Assembly: GCA_016617855.1 (NCBI GenBank)
Contig: JAECUM010001903.1
Span: 1 to 64,000 of the forward strand
Source: Megalonaias nervosa
Taxonomy: Eukaryota; Mollusca; Bivalvia; Unionida; Unionidae
Direction: 5' to 3'
Length of the DNA: 64,000 nt
The translations under genes were made by a program, and so were the position numbers. The notes beneath the pieces are model-generated. The model searched no databases. It worked only from the letters and a program-made list of their open reading frames with translations, and was not told where the DNA came from. This document shows positions 13,171 through 24,307 of the stretch, one piece after another (position 1 is the stretch's first letter; each line of letters starts with the position of its first letter).

Positions 13171-16100
13171 TAATTTTCCATAAGAGGCCCTTTGGAATCT
13201 CTTGATCACTATTATTATCGTTATAGAATTTACATATTTGAGGAAAACTGAACGTTTCTATAAGATCATAGCAGCTAAACACCAACAGTTTATAAGAAAC
13301 AAAATTTTATACAGTTACAATCGTAAAGATTAACAAGAATACTCAGGATCTATTGTGAAAATGCTCTTGAATTATAATTTGAGAGACCGCAAATAAGCTG
13401 TAAGGTCTGACCCAAGGAAGCGATGTATTATTGTGGTTTCAATTAAACACTCTTGAAGTTGAATATTTCATGGTTTTATTTTATGTCGGACTATGTGTGT
13501 CGTCACACATTTTTAATGCAGAAAGGAGAGCGCCAGCTAGAAACAAATTATGCGTTCCATAAAATGCAAAAGCATTTGTACAGAAGTAAAGTATATACAG
13601 CTTAGAAAGATGCCTCGAAAATAGGGAAATGTGGACAATAAAAACCAAGAAAGTTATATAGGTTTGTAAAGACAACTTTTCTTTTTCTTTACGAGGTAAA
13701 AAAGTAAGTTTACATAACTACGTCTTCCAATGCTCTTTCTCTTTATATACGCAACAGGTATATTAACTTCCCCAGAAGAGTAACTGGAGTTTTCTTGTAA
13801 GTGTACTTTCGATTGATTATAATTCTCAGACAAAGTTGTGATCTCTTGGGTCTCTTTCATTTTCACATATTAAAGCAGAATGAATGTATATTTTTATGTA
13901 AATGGGTGTTCTGTAGAACGTGTACTGCAGTCAAACGAAACTTCAATTCAAATCTTTCAAAGGAAAGACCAGAAGCTAAGCGATGTCAAACGTTTTGTGT
14001 CGCAACATAACATGAAATAAGTGTTGGCAGAGGTTCGCTCAACTGATTGTGAAGGTCAAATTTAAAGTCTCAATTCTGAAGACCAGGCAGATAATGCAGC
14101 TGAGTTCATTGCATATTTATTTGAGACTGCTCTTGGCGATTATAAATGACATTATACAGATTAAGACGTTTGCCAATATCCATCTTACAGTACAGAATGA
14201 AATAGACTTTTATGATCGAGTATAGTGCACCTGCAGAATTAACTCTGTTTACAAAATATTGGTCTAAATTCTTTACGTCCAGCTAACAAATGATACGTTT
14301 TACAGGATGGCTGGAGAAACCAATCTTCATAAGACGCAATTTTCACGACCATCTGACAGATGAAACATGTAAAGTATTATCAATGGATTCTCTCCCCCCC
14401 CCAAAAAAAAGAACTATTGTCAAGATCAAAAACGATTATAATTAGACATGCTTACCATGTGCCGTTGTGGTGGCTCGAGAAAAACTATACAGCCGAATCT
14501 GGACAGTGATGGAAAAGAATTAAATAATTGGATAGAGTTAAACAAAAGGAGAACTGTAACTGACTTTTAAACCACCAGAAATTTCGAAAGGGCCCGTATT
14601 CGAAGTTAGTAAAGAGCATTCATTTAAAAATGTGCGGGTCCTTCGTTGAGCATTAAAAGCGTAGATTCAGGTCGATTCACTAAAATCATTTCCATGCTAT
14701 TAGTAGGTTCACCTGAATTGTTTTATACGATTATTGTTAAGACAAATGCGACAGTGGAGTTTTCTATTGCGGTCAACATATTCATCGTGGAGAAAGATGT
14801 TTGTGCTTCTTTTGTTTCTAAACCTTGCATTTCTCAAGGACAAGAGATGCCTTACATGCTAAGGAACATTTGTAATTTCAAGTCTGTTACTAGTGATAGA
14901 AAGGCGAGCCAGCCCAAGCCTGTTAGGAGCGACACAACAATGCTTAAGAATTATTGACAGTGTGTCCCGCATGTGCATATCATATTCGTATCAGTATACG
15001 ATTGGGCATATCATATTCGTATCAATGACAAAAAGTCATATGTTTGACTATGAACAAAATAACTTCCATTCTGTGAGTAAGTCTCCGAGTCCGATCATCA
15101 AATTAATTTTAAAAACTATGAACTTGTTTACCTTTTGCATTACGACAAGAAAATGAAATGCAAACGAAATTTGACCATTGTGTGGATTTTCGACGTTGAA
15201 TGAAATTCACATTTCTCACCTTTGTGTAGCTCATTCCGGCTATAATAAGTGCATCGTTTGAGTCTCAATTTTATCATTTTCGGAATTGATGTGTTGTGCG
15301 ATTCAATGGAAGTGAAAATATATTGAGTTCACATAATTTTTATATTTATTGCTGATATCCTTGCAAGAACTGTCATAAGAACACCAAATACAATGCGCAC
15401 AGGTTTTCAACATTCTATAGACAATCTTATGAAATATTGTACAGGACAGGAAATTGCTTTTCTAAATAACCATCACAAACGTAGCCAGATCATCTGCTCA
15501 AAAACGGAAGAAGTATGTATTAAAGCTTATATAAATTATTTGGTTATACTTTTGAATAAAATGCCTCTAACACTTGCACCAGCAGAAATGGTTAAATGCG
15601 ATTTTCCACGTTTTATCAGCCCTAACATAAATCAACAGCTAAGCATTTGCATATATTTGTTTACTATGACCCGGACGGTATGAGAAGGTAACACCGAAAC
15701 GCTTTCTACGCCTTGTACTTAATGAACTCTTATATACATTGTGTTATATACATTGTGTTTTGATGAAGAAGAAATTTTTGAATTTCGTCTATCTTGTTGT
15801 GGGCATCATATAGCATAGTTGTGGAAAACGTCAATATTTATTTTGAATCATGGTGCTAGCTATCCAATTAAGGAAGCTTCTACTATCATCAAAACATGGC
15901 AATTAGTGTACCGACAGAAGTTATTCTTGAAAATATACAGTCATTTTGTAAAAGGCTCAGGATTATTTATTTCAGGAATGCCCCACCTACTATCCACAAG
16001 GACACCTGCGCCATCCTTTCTCAGATTTGACAATGGAACGACGACATAGTATAAATGTAAATGATAGCAAGAGGTAGAAAGGGTGGAATCACAAGTACGA

Positions 16101-16863
16101 GCCACATTTAAACGCAGATCCAGAATTTCGACACATCAACGAATGGTACGATTCTTGTGGTGGTCATTGAACCATAGAATCGACGTTTTATTTTTTTATT
16201 TTTTTTAATTTTTTTTTGAAAACGAACTAATCAGTACCATAGTCTTGCCTCAGGAAACTGACGCATCTCATGGATAACAACGGTAATACACTGATGTGTG
16301 TTTTTCTTACCATTCGCTGTGTCTATATGATCGTTTCATCACCGGTCATACTGAAATTTGGATTAATGAAACGAAACCGGATGTTTCCTGCATGCTATAA
16401 ATGGGTTGAAAGGGTAATCAATGTGAATCTTGTTGTCCTGATGGCCAAGAACGCGCTCTAACAGTAACTTGGATGCGTGTCGAATTGGTTCATATTCTCA
16501 GTCGTTAACATAGCGTTAAATTAAAAACAAATATACTTTCTTATCATAGGTCTCATTTCCAGGGATTTTGTACAAATTTCTGAAATTGAAACAGGAAGCA
16601 AGCGGCTATCTTACTTAGTTTCACGTTCTAGAGACAAAATGTCAGTAAACACAACGGAATTGATCCCTAAAATTCATCACATTGGAACGCGTAGAAAAAA
16701 GAAGGAGGAAAGAAGATCGTTTGCTAAAATAATGATCATGTGTTAGAAAAGCAGCTGAACATTCAATATTGCAAATGACGAACATTCTGTAAAGCAAAGT
16801 CACTACTTTCAATTTTACGGCGAGAAAAAAGGACTCATTACACAAATGGAAATCATGAGGGAG
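13171..16863. other. Non-coding host-like DNA
   Basis: Only short ORFs without recognised motifs are seen. There is a local direct repeat (CATATCATATTCGTATCA, near 14,976-15,030) and a T-rich run at 16,190-16,220. No gene or RNA is supported. Confidence 0.6.
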
Positions 16864-16868
16864 AATAT
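16864..16868. other. Target-site duplication of element 1A, left copy
   Basis: AATAT lies immediately before the terminal AGTAGTAG and is repeated at 49,350-49,354 immediately after the terminal CTACTACT. Confidence 0.75.
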
Positions 16869-16952
16869 AGTAGTAGACTAAGGTGATGATCCTAAACCAG
16901 AAAAGGATTCTAGACCAGAGACCCCATCCCCCACCCCAATTTGGAGAGAGGG
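16869..16952 (+). repeat. Left TIR of element 1A
   Basis: About 84 bp are the inverted complement of 49,266-49,349. The first 60 or so bases differ at only three or four positions, and similarity then fades. The shared blocks include GATGATCCTAAACCA and TTCTAGACCAGAGACCCCAT. Confidence 0.85.
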
Positions 16953-17194
16953 GATTTGTAGGAGATAGGATATCCTAGTTTAGAAAACTTTTTTGATTAA
17001 ATAATGAAATGTCTTATTACAGTAGCGTCGGGTTTAATCTAACAAACAGATTCTTTTTTTTAAAAAATTGGGCATATATACTATAGATCGAAGAATTTAG
17101 ATATCGAATAGACAAAAAAAAAATAAAAATAAATAAACAGCAGGATGACGATCGGTCTACCATTCCACGAAGTCTGTCAGAAAAGCCTCATGAG

Positions 17195-17440
17195 GTCCTA
17201 AGAGTCCCTTTTAGACATACCCCCAGGCGAATTTCTGAATATACGAGACGAAACTTTAGAGACTCAGAGGGCTGTCTATTTTACATGTAGGCCTTTTTTT
17301 GTGGCCCACGGAACTCTTCATTTTGGTTAAGACATACCCCCCGGTGAAATCCTAAATATCCGAAACGAAACTTTAGGAACTCAGGGGGCTGTCTATTTCA
17401 AGGCCTTTGTTGTGGCCTATAGGCACCCAATGAGGTGCAC
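17195..17440. repeat. Direct duplication, about 125-bp unit, two copies
   Basis: Two adjacent copies share AGACATACCCCC, then GACGAAACTTTAG in copy one (AACGAAACTTTAG in copy two), then GGGCTGTCTATTT and GGCCTTT. The copies lie at about 17,205-17,315 and 17,328-17,440. Confidence 0.8.
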
Positions 17441-17624
17441 CTAATGAGGTTTGTTTTAGTCTAGCGATGTTTTTTCGGAATGGCCCTTGTATAGGGTACC
17501 CCTTTAGTGAGGTCAGAAGGTCACGAGCTCACATCATCCTGCTGTTTATTTTTGGACGGCACAGACGGCACAAACACAACACAAACTTATCCTAAGGGAC
17601 GGTACAAACAAACGGGGAAGCCTT

Positions 17625-17880
17625 ATCGATGTCCAACCAATTTTGTACACTCTCCCCATAATCAACCTCGAGGAGTGCAAAAATACACCCACCCGTGGTG
17701 TATAGTGGGGAGAGTGTATTTCTTCTGTTGGATTTCGAGGGTTTCTCCGGACTCCCCCAATTATCTTAAGAAAAATGGTAATCCAGATCCTACCCACCGA
17801 CATGTGCCTGTTACGGAAACCGAACCACAGACCTTCAGTACGAGAATCCAACATTCCTGCACTGAGCCATAACACTCGGT
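17625..17880 (-). mobile_element. tRNA-derived SINE, minus orientation
   Basis: Read on the minus strand, a tRNA-like head has A box TGGCTCAGTGC and B-box-like GTGGTTCGGTTTC. The body ends in TGTACAAAATTGGTTGGAC. The same body, with a tRNA-Leu-like head, occurs at 31,795-32,065 inside element 2A. The long ORFs on both strands here are chance products of this repeat. Confidence 0.7.
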
Positions 17881-18406
17881 TACATGTATATGTTCAAAAA
17901 ATTATTATATACTTACCGTTACCTGATTTTGAATAGCATTTCATTTTCTGATTTTGGAAAATTGGATCGCGAAATCTGAAATCTTACATATTTAAAATAT
18001 ATTACCGTCTATTTGTACAGAAAAACGAAGCTTTAACACAGCGGCTGTGTATATTATAAGCAGAGACACTGCAGTCTGAAAGATCGATAGTAGGTTTTTA
18101 CCAAGCCTTATACATAATGTGAAGATTCCGAGCATCCAAGTGGAAATCAATACAGAACACTGTTTCAGTACGGCCTTAGATTCTAAGGTTTTAAAATTAC
18201 CAATTGATTTTCATTGAAACAGCACTTTATAGGCAGACAGACAAAACGAACTCACTATTACGTCTGGAAATCACTTGACAGATTTCTACAGTGCTGTAAT
18301 TTACAACAGCGCTTTATTACAGACTGTTAATAAAACGTAATTTTCCGAGAGTATCTGACATATTTTTCAAAATTATTTGGTATACATTTTATCTTATTAT
18401 TTAGTT

Positions 18407-19988
18407 TTAGTTTAGATTTAATTTCCTCGTTGCCAAAGGTTTTACAATGATATGACTGTCATAGCCGCGAAAGTTATGTAAAACGACAGGTATAAAGTTT
18501 GGTGCATGAAATTTTAAATTACAATTATTATGAGCCGCTCCACGATACTGGCCGGTCAGATGACAATGATCGCGCACTTTATCTTGGACTCCGTTGGAGT
18601 CTACTAACAACTTTTCGCAGATATGACAATCAACTGCTTCGTTATATTCAAGTTGTTGTTAGGATGTTATTTTCATTGGAGCTGTTTTAAATAATCTGTT
18701 AGAAATGTTATTAACCTCATCTATAAGATGTTTTAGTAACCATACGGCCGGACTTTCAGTTTCACTATCTTTACATCTATATAACTTAGCCAGACATGAA
18801 AACTTATCGTCGACGCAACAAACTACTTTATAAGCTACTCCGCAAGGAGTATGTTGTTGTATTTTTCTTGTACTCGATTTATTAGGATTATTTTCAGCGC
18901 CAGCCACTGGAACGAGTAGACACTCAAAATCAGCATAAATAACGAAAGGTATAATTAGCTTATGGTCATAACTTTAAAATTTTATGACTTTTTCTTTTTC
19001 GCTTGGCATAGTTATTCTTTGAACATTAGCGCAGTATTAGAGATGTTCCTGTAGTTTCCCATTCTTAGAAAAACCCTGCAAACATCTGTAACATAAATAT
19101 GTCTTATTTTTATTTTTATTATACTGTCCTTCAACTAAGCCGTTAAAGTTTTTTACCCAAACGTAATGTCCTTTATAAAATAATAAATTTATTGTCTTTT
19201 GTGTAGCAGTCTCTGAAATATATCTTGGATAAACATTTTCTCTCTCATCTAGTCCGAAAACATTTACTGAAATATGGTTTTATTTTTCAAACTTTGGTAT
19301 CTGATTTTCTGCCACTGGAAAAGTTATCCCGTTAAAATTTAGCTCTTCTTTGTATGGCAAATACTTTTTTCAATTCTATCACTGTGGTCACTCTGAGGAT
19401 GTCTCTCAGACAAAATTGCCCAACGAAAACATTCGTTATCATTATTTTTAACATTTATACAACATTTTTTGTTTTTAATTTTTTGAGAGAGATCAACGTG
19501 AGAACTACCTCGCAGTATGTTATATTTTGCTGTTTGAATTAATACTTCCTTTATCATTTCAAATTTCCAACCTGACCCAGATGAAGTAAGTTGCTCCAAT
19601 TTTTTTTATTTATTTCTTGGTGTATTTCAGCGGCGACTGTGGCAATATTTGTTCCAGTTAATATGTTTCGTGATTTAGCTGTTAGATATGGTTCTGAAAT
19701 TTCGCTGTCGAAACTTGTATTTTCAAAAATAATATCAAATATATCTTTGTCGATTACATGTCATTTTGATAAAATCATATGACACTGTACTATTAGTTTG
19801 ATACTTTTGTGAGCTGTACGTTCTTGAGCTATAACTGGTTGTAAAAGATGAAATAAATTTGTGGAGTCAAAATTTACTAAAACATTTTGATTATCAAATT
19901 TGTAACTGTTATCGTATCCGGAAAATGCTGTAGCAATTTTTTCTGCTTTGATAATACTCTTTTTAGCAATATCTCGCAATTTTAACAT
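18407..19988 (-). pseudogene. Truncated DNA polymerase B (element 1A)
   Basis: Minus-strand fragments match the N-terminal third of the PolB at 56,146-59,481. The start reads MLKLRDIAKKSIIK. The middle contains the KKCCINVKN and CFRWAILS blocks, and the last part carries DHCHLTGQYRGAAHNNC and VVLHNFRGYDSHIIV, an endonuclease-VII-like zinc motif followed by exonuclease-region motif II. The sequence ends abruptly after this, so the rest of the exonuclease region and the whole palm are deleted. Several frameshifts are also present. It is divergent from the HNH gene at 20,079. Confidence 0.88.
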
Positions 19989-20027
19989 TATATATAGTAT
20001 ATTTTATATTTAATTAAAATTTATTTA

Positions 20028-20065
20028 TTTTTGAATTAGAGATATGAAATCCCTATATATGTCAG
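20028..20065 (+). promoter_or_regulatory. Conserved AT-rich leader box upstream of HNH gene
   Basis: AATTAGAGATATGAAATCCC here parallels AATTAGAGATATAAAA, which occurs twice before the HNH ORF of element 1B (59,559 on and 59,694 on). It lies in the short divergent gap between PolB and the HNH gene and is TATA-like, so a promoter role is inferred. Confidence 0.45.
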
Positions 20066-20078
20066 AATTCTGAGATAC

Positions 20079-20891
20079 ATGAGATTGACAGCAACCGAGC
20101 AAGAAACTTATCATGTCCACCCAAAGTACAACTTATATGCAGGTAATGCACTTGGTTCAGTAATTTGTATAAAATCTAAAAAATCTGTAGGAATATCAAC
20201 GCCGGCTGGAACTAAAATCTCAGTCAATGATGATGACACAGATACAACCGAAATATTTAGAAAAAATTGTATTTATACTTTGTTCTGCGATGAACTTCCA
20301 GCTGGACAAAGAGTCTATAGAGTAAATAATTCTACCAGCGATGACAATATTGAGAATTCAGCTTTACAAAATGAGTATCAGCTTCACCCAGTATTTGATC
20401 TATACGAAGCTAATGACAAAGGAATTATTCGAAGAAGAAAAACTAAAAAAGTATTAGGAAAATTGAATAAAGAAGGTTATTTACAGGTAAATATTAGAGG
20501 AGCAAAAACAGACTTTATTAATTATAAATCGCATAGGTTTGTTTATGAAACATTTAACGGCGCAATACCTAATGGTTTAGTTATCGATCACATCAACAGC
20601 ATTAAATCTGACAATCGCATTGAAAATTTAGATTTAGTTTCACAACAAGAAAATACCAGAAGAGGATTTAATTCTGATGGATCTAATTTTAAATATCCAA
20701 AATCAATTGCTTCAATAAATCTAGAAACTAATGAAGAAATAAAATTTAAGTCAATGAAAGCTGCTGGAAAATATCATAAAAATGATCCACGACGAGTAAA
20801 AGATGTTGCAGATGGGGCAAAAAATCGGCAAGGCCATTGCCAACATTTGACACATTTAGTTTCAGATATGATGATTAACTATATTTCTTAA
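20079..20891 (+). CDS. HNH endonuclease with NUMOD1-like C-terminus (element 1A)
   Basis: An intact 270-codon ORF. Residues about 145-190 hold an HNH_3-type site (SHRFVYETFNG, then NGLVIDHINS, KSDNRIENL and QQEN) as in phage and homing endonucleases. A C-terminal segment with IKFKSMKAAGKYHK resembles NUMOD1 DNA-binding modules. Residues about 70-110 (IYTLFCDELPAGQRVYRVNN, then DDNIENSALQNE) look like a degenerate second HNH unit whose His is lost. An orthologue at 59,587-60,536 occupies the same place between PolB and integrase. The function would be site-specific DNA cleavage. It could be a freestanding homing nuclease riding the element or a replication factor. Confidence 0.85.
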   Translation: MRLTATEQETYHVHPKYNLYAGNALGSVICIKSKKSVGISTPAGTKISVNDDDTDTTEIFRKNCIYTLFCDELPAGQRVYRVNNSTSDDNIENSALQNEYQLHPVFDLYEANDKGIIRRRKTKKVLGKLNKEGYLQVNIRGAKTDFINYKSHRFVYETFNGAIPNGLVIDHINSIKSDNRIENLDLVSQQENTRRGFNSDGSNFKYPKSIASINLETNEEIKFKSMKAAGKYHKNDPRRVKDVADGAKNRQGHCQHLTHLVSDMMINYIS

Positions 20892-20975
20892 TTCAGTTTT
20901 AGTTAAGCAATTATGGCAAAGCATCAAAATATCACCACGGTGAAAGTTTAATGTTATAAATGCACTATCATTAAG

Positions 20976-21105
20976 TTAATTGTTTTCAGCATAAGCACTA
21001 TAGCCAGACAAACATTTTTTAAAATGCCTCGGCTAATTCTCTGTAATTTAATATATTAACTTTATGATGATATTTTACATGAGGGGATTTTGTTTCGCTG
21101 GCCAT
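20976..21105 (-). pseudogene. Small conserved ORF, frameshifted (element 1A)
   Basis: From ATG 21,105 the frame reads with KSPHVKYHHKVNILNYRELA and then hits a stop. After a one-base shift it continues with KKCLSGYSAYAE. The counterpart at 60,626-60,760 in element 1B is open. The pair shows a conserved 45-codon gene of unknown function. Confidence 0.6.
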
Positions 21106-21139
21106 TATTATTATTAATTAGATAAAAATATGTTTTAAT

Positions 21140-21600
21140 ATGAATTTAATGAAACGACTTGCTGATATATACGCATGCGACAACATCGCCAACGGCACAA
21201 TCGCAGGAGATTTTATCTCTACCGATATAGACAAATCTGCTGGTTATTCTGAAGATGATATTTTGTACAACAATGACGACGAAGATGACAGCAAGCTGTC
21301 GCTGACAGAAAAAAATTACAGCAGGCCGACAATTGGACGATATAATGTTAAATATCATATCGCTAAAAAAATGATAAAATTTAATTTTACTGTTGCTGAA
21401 CAAACCTTTGGCAGCTTATCAAACCTTTTCTTGGTGTCAAAATAATTGGCCATCAAAGAAATATAAAATATGATTTTATTTTTGTTAAAACATTTATTTG
21501 ATGCCAGTTGATAATACAATAAGATTATATTTAATTTCGTCATGTAAAACTATCAAATGTAAATCTGTACTTGTAAGATACGAACAAATTTATAATAACA
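21140..21600 (+). pseudogene. Acidic unknown protein, broken (element 1A)
   Basis: An ORF of 101 codons matches the N-terminal half of the 202-codon ORF at 60,797-61,405. It shares the start MNLMKRLADIY, an acidic SEDDILYNNDDEDD segment, and NYSRPTIGRYNVKYH with IKFNFTVAEQ. Downstream similarity (KYDFIFVK) continues in another frame with stops. The function is not recognised. It is convergent with the integrase gene. Confidence 0.65.
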
Positions 21601-22440
21601 TTATTGTATGGACTGAGTTGGCACCCAGCTATTACATTTATCACTATATCCTCTCCATTTAACTAAACTTTTATTGCCGCGCTTTCTAATAACTTTTTCA
21701 ATAACAAATACATCTTGGGAAGTTTTCTGAAGTTCTTGTTCATAAAAACTACCAGTTGTAGGCTCACCTAATAAATCTTTTAACGAGTATGTTACAGGTA
21801 TTGTCAAAAGTACTTTATCAACAGCAAATACTTCTTCACTCCAGTTTGGAGTAAATCCTTTCTCAAATGTTTTTCTCGTCAGAGAAATTCTAACTTTATC
21901 ACCCACTTTAAATTTATGTCGGCGGTACATGTTTTCATTTGCTAATATTGGATTTTTAACTGCGTCATTTGGCGACATTTTGGTTGTTCGGTGTTTCGTG
22001 TTATTGTATTCGTGAACAATGTTCTGTAAATTGTCAATATATTTATTTGTATATTTAGCTTTCAAATACTTATGAATTTTTCCGTTTAGCGTGCGAATAA
22101 ATCGCTCGACGACAACGCTTTTACCTTCATTTGCAGTGACATATTTTTTGATGCTATTCTGGAGCAAAAACTGCTCGAACTTTTAATATTAAAATTCTGC
22201 TCCTTGATCAATCCAGACTCTATTTGGTTTTCTTTCTGTAGTTGTTATTATTTGTTTTAACGCATCAATTATTGATGTTCCTGTCGTATCTGAAACTGGA
22301 ACATTAAAAGCATATTTACTAAAAACATCCACAACGTTAAACAAGTATTTCTTGTTATCGTTAAACTGAGCAAGATTTGACACATCAACTAAATCTATCG
22401 CCCAGATATCATCGACGGCATTTGCGACAACCTTACATAG
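21601..22440 (-). pseudogene. Polinton integrase with chromodomain, broken (element 1A)
   Basis: An rve-type DDE integrase on the minus strand. The first Asp is in WAIDLVDVS, the second in WIDQGAEF, and the Glu in SVVVERFIRTLN. The C-terminus has FVIEKVIRKRGNKSLVKWRG, a chromodomain typical of Polinton and chromoviral integrases. Stops after GAEF (near 22,180-22,190) split it into 188- and 64-codon pieces. The upstream end abuts the PLA2 gene without its own plausible start, suggesting an original PLA2-integrase fusion. Element 1B carries a more complete copy. Confidence 0.9.
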
Positions 22441-22454
22441 CCGAAACTTTTTTT

Positions 22455-22980
22455 TTAAGGTTTGTGTAATTCAGCTGCAAGATCATCATACAAATGTCCG
22501 AGACGAGGTTTTCCAAGCCCGAGTTTATATTTTGCTCCAATAAAACCCTGCACCAACTTTCTATCAACACGTTCTCGTAGCTTGTGAAGCAGGCCGCTTG
22601 CAGGTTTCATATCACGAAGTTCGTCCAACATTACTTTATCGCAGTCTGATTTTGAGTTCTCTACACGAACGTTATCAGGTCGTTCTATATCACGATAACA
22701 AATATCGTGACGCATTGCTATTGCATCAACTTGATTGTAAGGCTCTTGTCCTGGCAGCGGATTATCGTTTTCATCTAGTTGTTTATCCAGCGGATTATAA
22801 GGTCCAGTATAGTTATGGCCTGGTAATGTCCAACCTCCTTTTGGTTTTGATAATTTGCCAATTAATTTATATATATCTATACCTGTTCCAATTATTTCTC
22901 TGTTGTTGCATTGTTGACAGTATGTAACAATTTTATTTTGCTCAAGACATAAATCTGTCACAATCACACTTGCATCTCAT
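22455..22980 (-). pseudogene. PLA2-domain (VP1-like) protein (element 1A)
   Basis: A parvovirus-VP1-like phospholipase A2 fold. The calcium-loop-like LPGHNYTGPYNPLD is followed by QVDAIAMRHDICYRD with the catalytic His-Asp pair, and by a CDKVMLDEL helix. In capsid viruses such domains breach endosomal membranes. The true start is probably ATG 22,980 (MRCKCDCD, a Cys cluster), but one base is lost, so the open frame begins at 22,967. The 3' end reaches LAAELHKP and stops at a poly-A run where the integrase frame begins. Confidence 0.88.
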
Positions 22981-23025
22981 TATATGTTTTCAGATTTATA
23001 ATAATATATATTTTCAGATTTATTT

Positions 23026-23228
23026 TCAGTCGTCTACTAAAATAACGTCAGGGCAACCAGCTTCCCACAATGGTACTGTTGGCGTTGGAGTTGTCTTCAA
23101 AAACATACTTTTTCTTTTTCCACAAATTGCGCAAAGACTTTCAGCATCGTCCTGTTGTTCTTTGTTTTTTCTGTTGTTTCATTTATATTTTCTGTTTTAG
23201 TTTTATATTTGAGACTATATGTTGACAT
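23026..23228 (-). pseudogene. Short zinc-ribbon protein, broken (element 1A)
   Basis: Homologous to the intact ORF at 62,765-62,959. The first Cys pair is mutated (MSTYSLKYK instead of MSTYCLRC), and a frameshift separates it from the second pair (CAICGKRKSMF). It resembles the small two-Cys-pair (DUF5679-like) proteins commonly seen in Polintons, by my recollection of that family. Confidence 0.7.
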
Positions 23229-23274
23229 TGTTATATTTGTAAGTTTAGATAAAATTACTAGTAATTTTGCAAGT

Positions 23275-23734
23275 TTAGATAAAATTAATTGCAATCTCAT
23301 CATTGGCGTGAGAAGGATGCTTGTCAAATTGCAAAAGAAATTTAAAAAAATTGTTATCCGATCTCCTGACGTTGTCAGGGGATTTGGACACATGTTTTAT
23401 AAACATCACGCAATAATATCCACAAGCAGTAGTTCCAACTGGTTGAATTTGATTAGACGAATAATTTGTTATTTTATGTTTTCGAGACATGTATTTTCTT
23501 ATTGCGTCGCTCGGTGGAAGTCCAAATGAGTCAAAATAATTTTTATTATAAACAGCTACCCAATGCGTGCCAGATCCGTCATTGAAATCTTGTATATTTA
23601 TCACATAGGATCCAACACATGGCAAAGTAATCGCCGCAAGTTCATCTTTGGAATAAACTCCGTGGAAATTGTTTTACTTGTTTTAGCTTATCAAGTATAT
23701 CAAAGTTACTTAACGCAGCCGCAGGAGATTTCAT
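23275..23734 (-). pseudogene. Adenain-like cysteine protease, frameshifted (element 1A)
   Basis: The catalytic triad region is visible: GSGTHWVAVYN (His), NYFDSFGLPPS (Asp), and TTACGYYCVMF (Cys), with QIQP before the Cys as the oxyanion Gln. This is the adenovirus/Polinton maturation protease family, which cleaves capsid precursors. A probable start at 23,734 gives MKSPAAALSNFDILDKLKQV, and a one-base shift near 23,670 interrupts it. The C-terminal 116 codons are open. Confidence 0.88.
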
Positions 23735-23739
23735 CTCCG

Positions 23740-23899
23740 TGTGCCCGGCAATGTTAGTCCTCGTCCTATTCCCAGTAGATTTAGAGTAGACTTCCAGCTA
23801 CTCCCGCCAGCAACTGTCCTATAAATCCGCCTTTGTTTGTTCGCCGCGATTGCGTCTTTTTTTCGTTGTCTTTCTTTTTGCTGTTTTTCGTCGTGGCAT
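23740..23899 (-). pseudogene. Small basic pX-like core protein, frameshifted (element 1A)
   Basis: ATG 23,899 begins MPRRKTAKRKTTKKRRNRG, then the frame shifts into GGFIGQLLAGVAGSLL and again into LLGIGRGLTLPG. The basic tail followed by a Gly-rich hydrophobic stretch resembles adenovirus pX/mu-like DNA-condensing peptides. The same gene in 1B lies at 63,409-63,585. Too short and broken for an ordinary ORF scan. Confidence 0.65.
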
Positions 23900-23921
23900 T
23901 ATATTTATCGTCCACATAAAA

Positions 23922-24024
23922 TTAAACTGAAACGTTAAACTGAAAAGTTAAACTGAAAAGCTAAACTGAAAAGTTAGACTGAAAGTTAAACTGGAAGTTA
24001 AACTGAAAAGTTAAACTGAAAATT
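23922..24024. repeat. Tandem repeat, 12-14-bp unit
   Basis: About eight units of TTAAACTGAAAAG lie just outside the left end of element 2A. They lie in the 1A intergenic gap between the pX-like and minor-capsid genes. Confidence 0.9.
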
Positions 24025-24032
24025 TCTTTATA

Positions 24033-24037
24033 CCACC
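24033..24037. other. Target-site duplication of element 2A, left copy
   Basis: CCACC abuts the left terminus AGCAGCA and is repeated at 40,543-40,547 right after the terminal TGCTGCT. Confidence 0.8.
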
Positions 24038-24307
24038 AGCAGCACGCAGGGTGAACAGACCACTTGTCTGAATCGTCATTTGTCTAAAACATAACTGTTC
24101 CTACGTAGGCTGAAAAAACAATGTCAATAACTCTAAACCATAGCCTCTAACCGAGATTATTTCCATATAGTTAAAAGCGAATAATAAATCGTTTGGGTTA
24201 GTTATTTTTGTTATTTTATTTTTTACTTTTTGTTTTTATTTTATAGTGCGTTTAGTTTACTCGCCGGGTCACTCAATTTTTGTCGTTCACCCTGCCTGCT
24301 GCTATAA
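24038..24307 (+). repeat. Left TIR of element 2A (270 bp)
   Basis: Position p pairs with 64,580-p in the right TIR over 270 bp, with few mismatches and no net gaps. The TIR itself starts with AGCAGCACGCAGGGTGAAC and ends with its near-complement GTTCACCCTGCCTGCTGCT (24,285-24,303), so each TIR is also a self-inverted unit. It contains AT-rich runs and TTTGGGTTAGTTATTTTTG. Confidence 0.95.

Larger units (their letters stand above)
16953..18400. other. Left terminal non-coding region of element 1A
   Basis: No element gene is recognised here. The region holds a direct duplication (17,195-17,440) and a SINE (17,625-17,880). The PolB C-terminal part and the small ORF seen at 55,652-56,114 in element 1B are absent, so an internal deletion is inferred. 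Confidence 0.6.

Noticed and set aside
17507..17875. Overlapping 121-codon (+) and 109-codon (-) ORFs
   Set aside because: Both lie in a tRNA-derived SINE and have no recognisable protein motif.
21601..22440. Chromodomain integrase as part of a Gypsy-like LTR retrotransposon
   Set aside because: No reverse transcriptase, RNase H, gag or LTR nearby; neighbours are PLA2, protease of adenain type and capsid genes, in a Polinton order.
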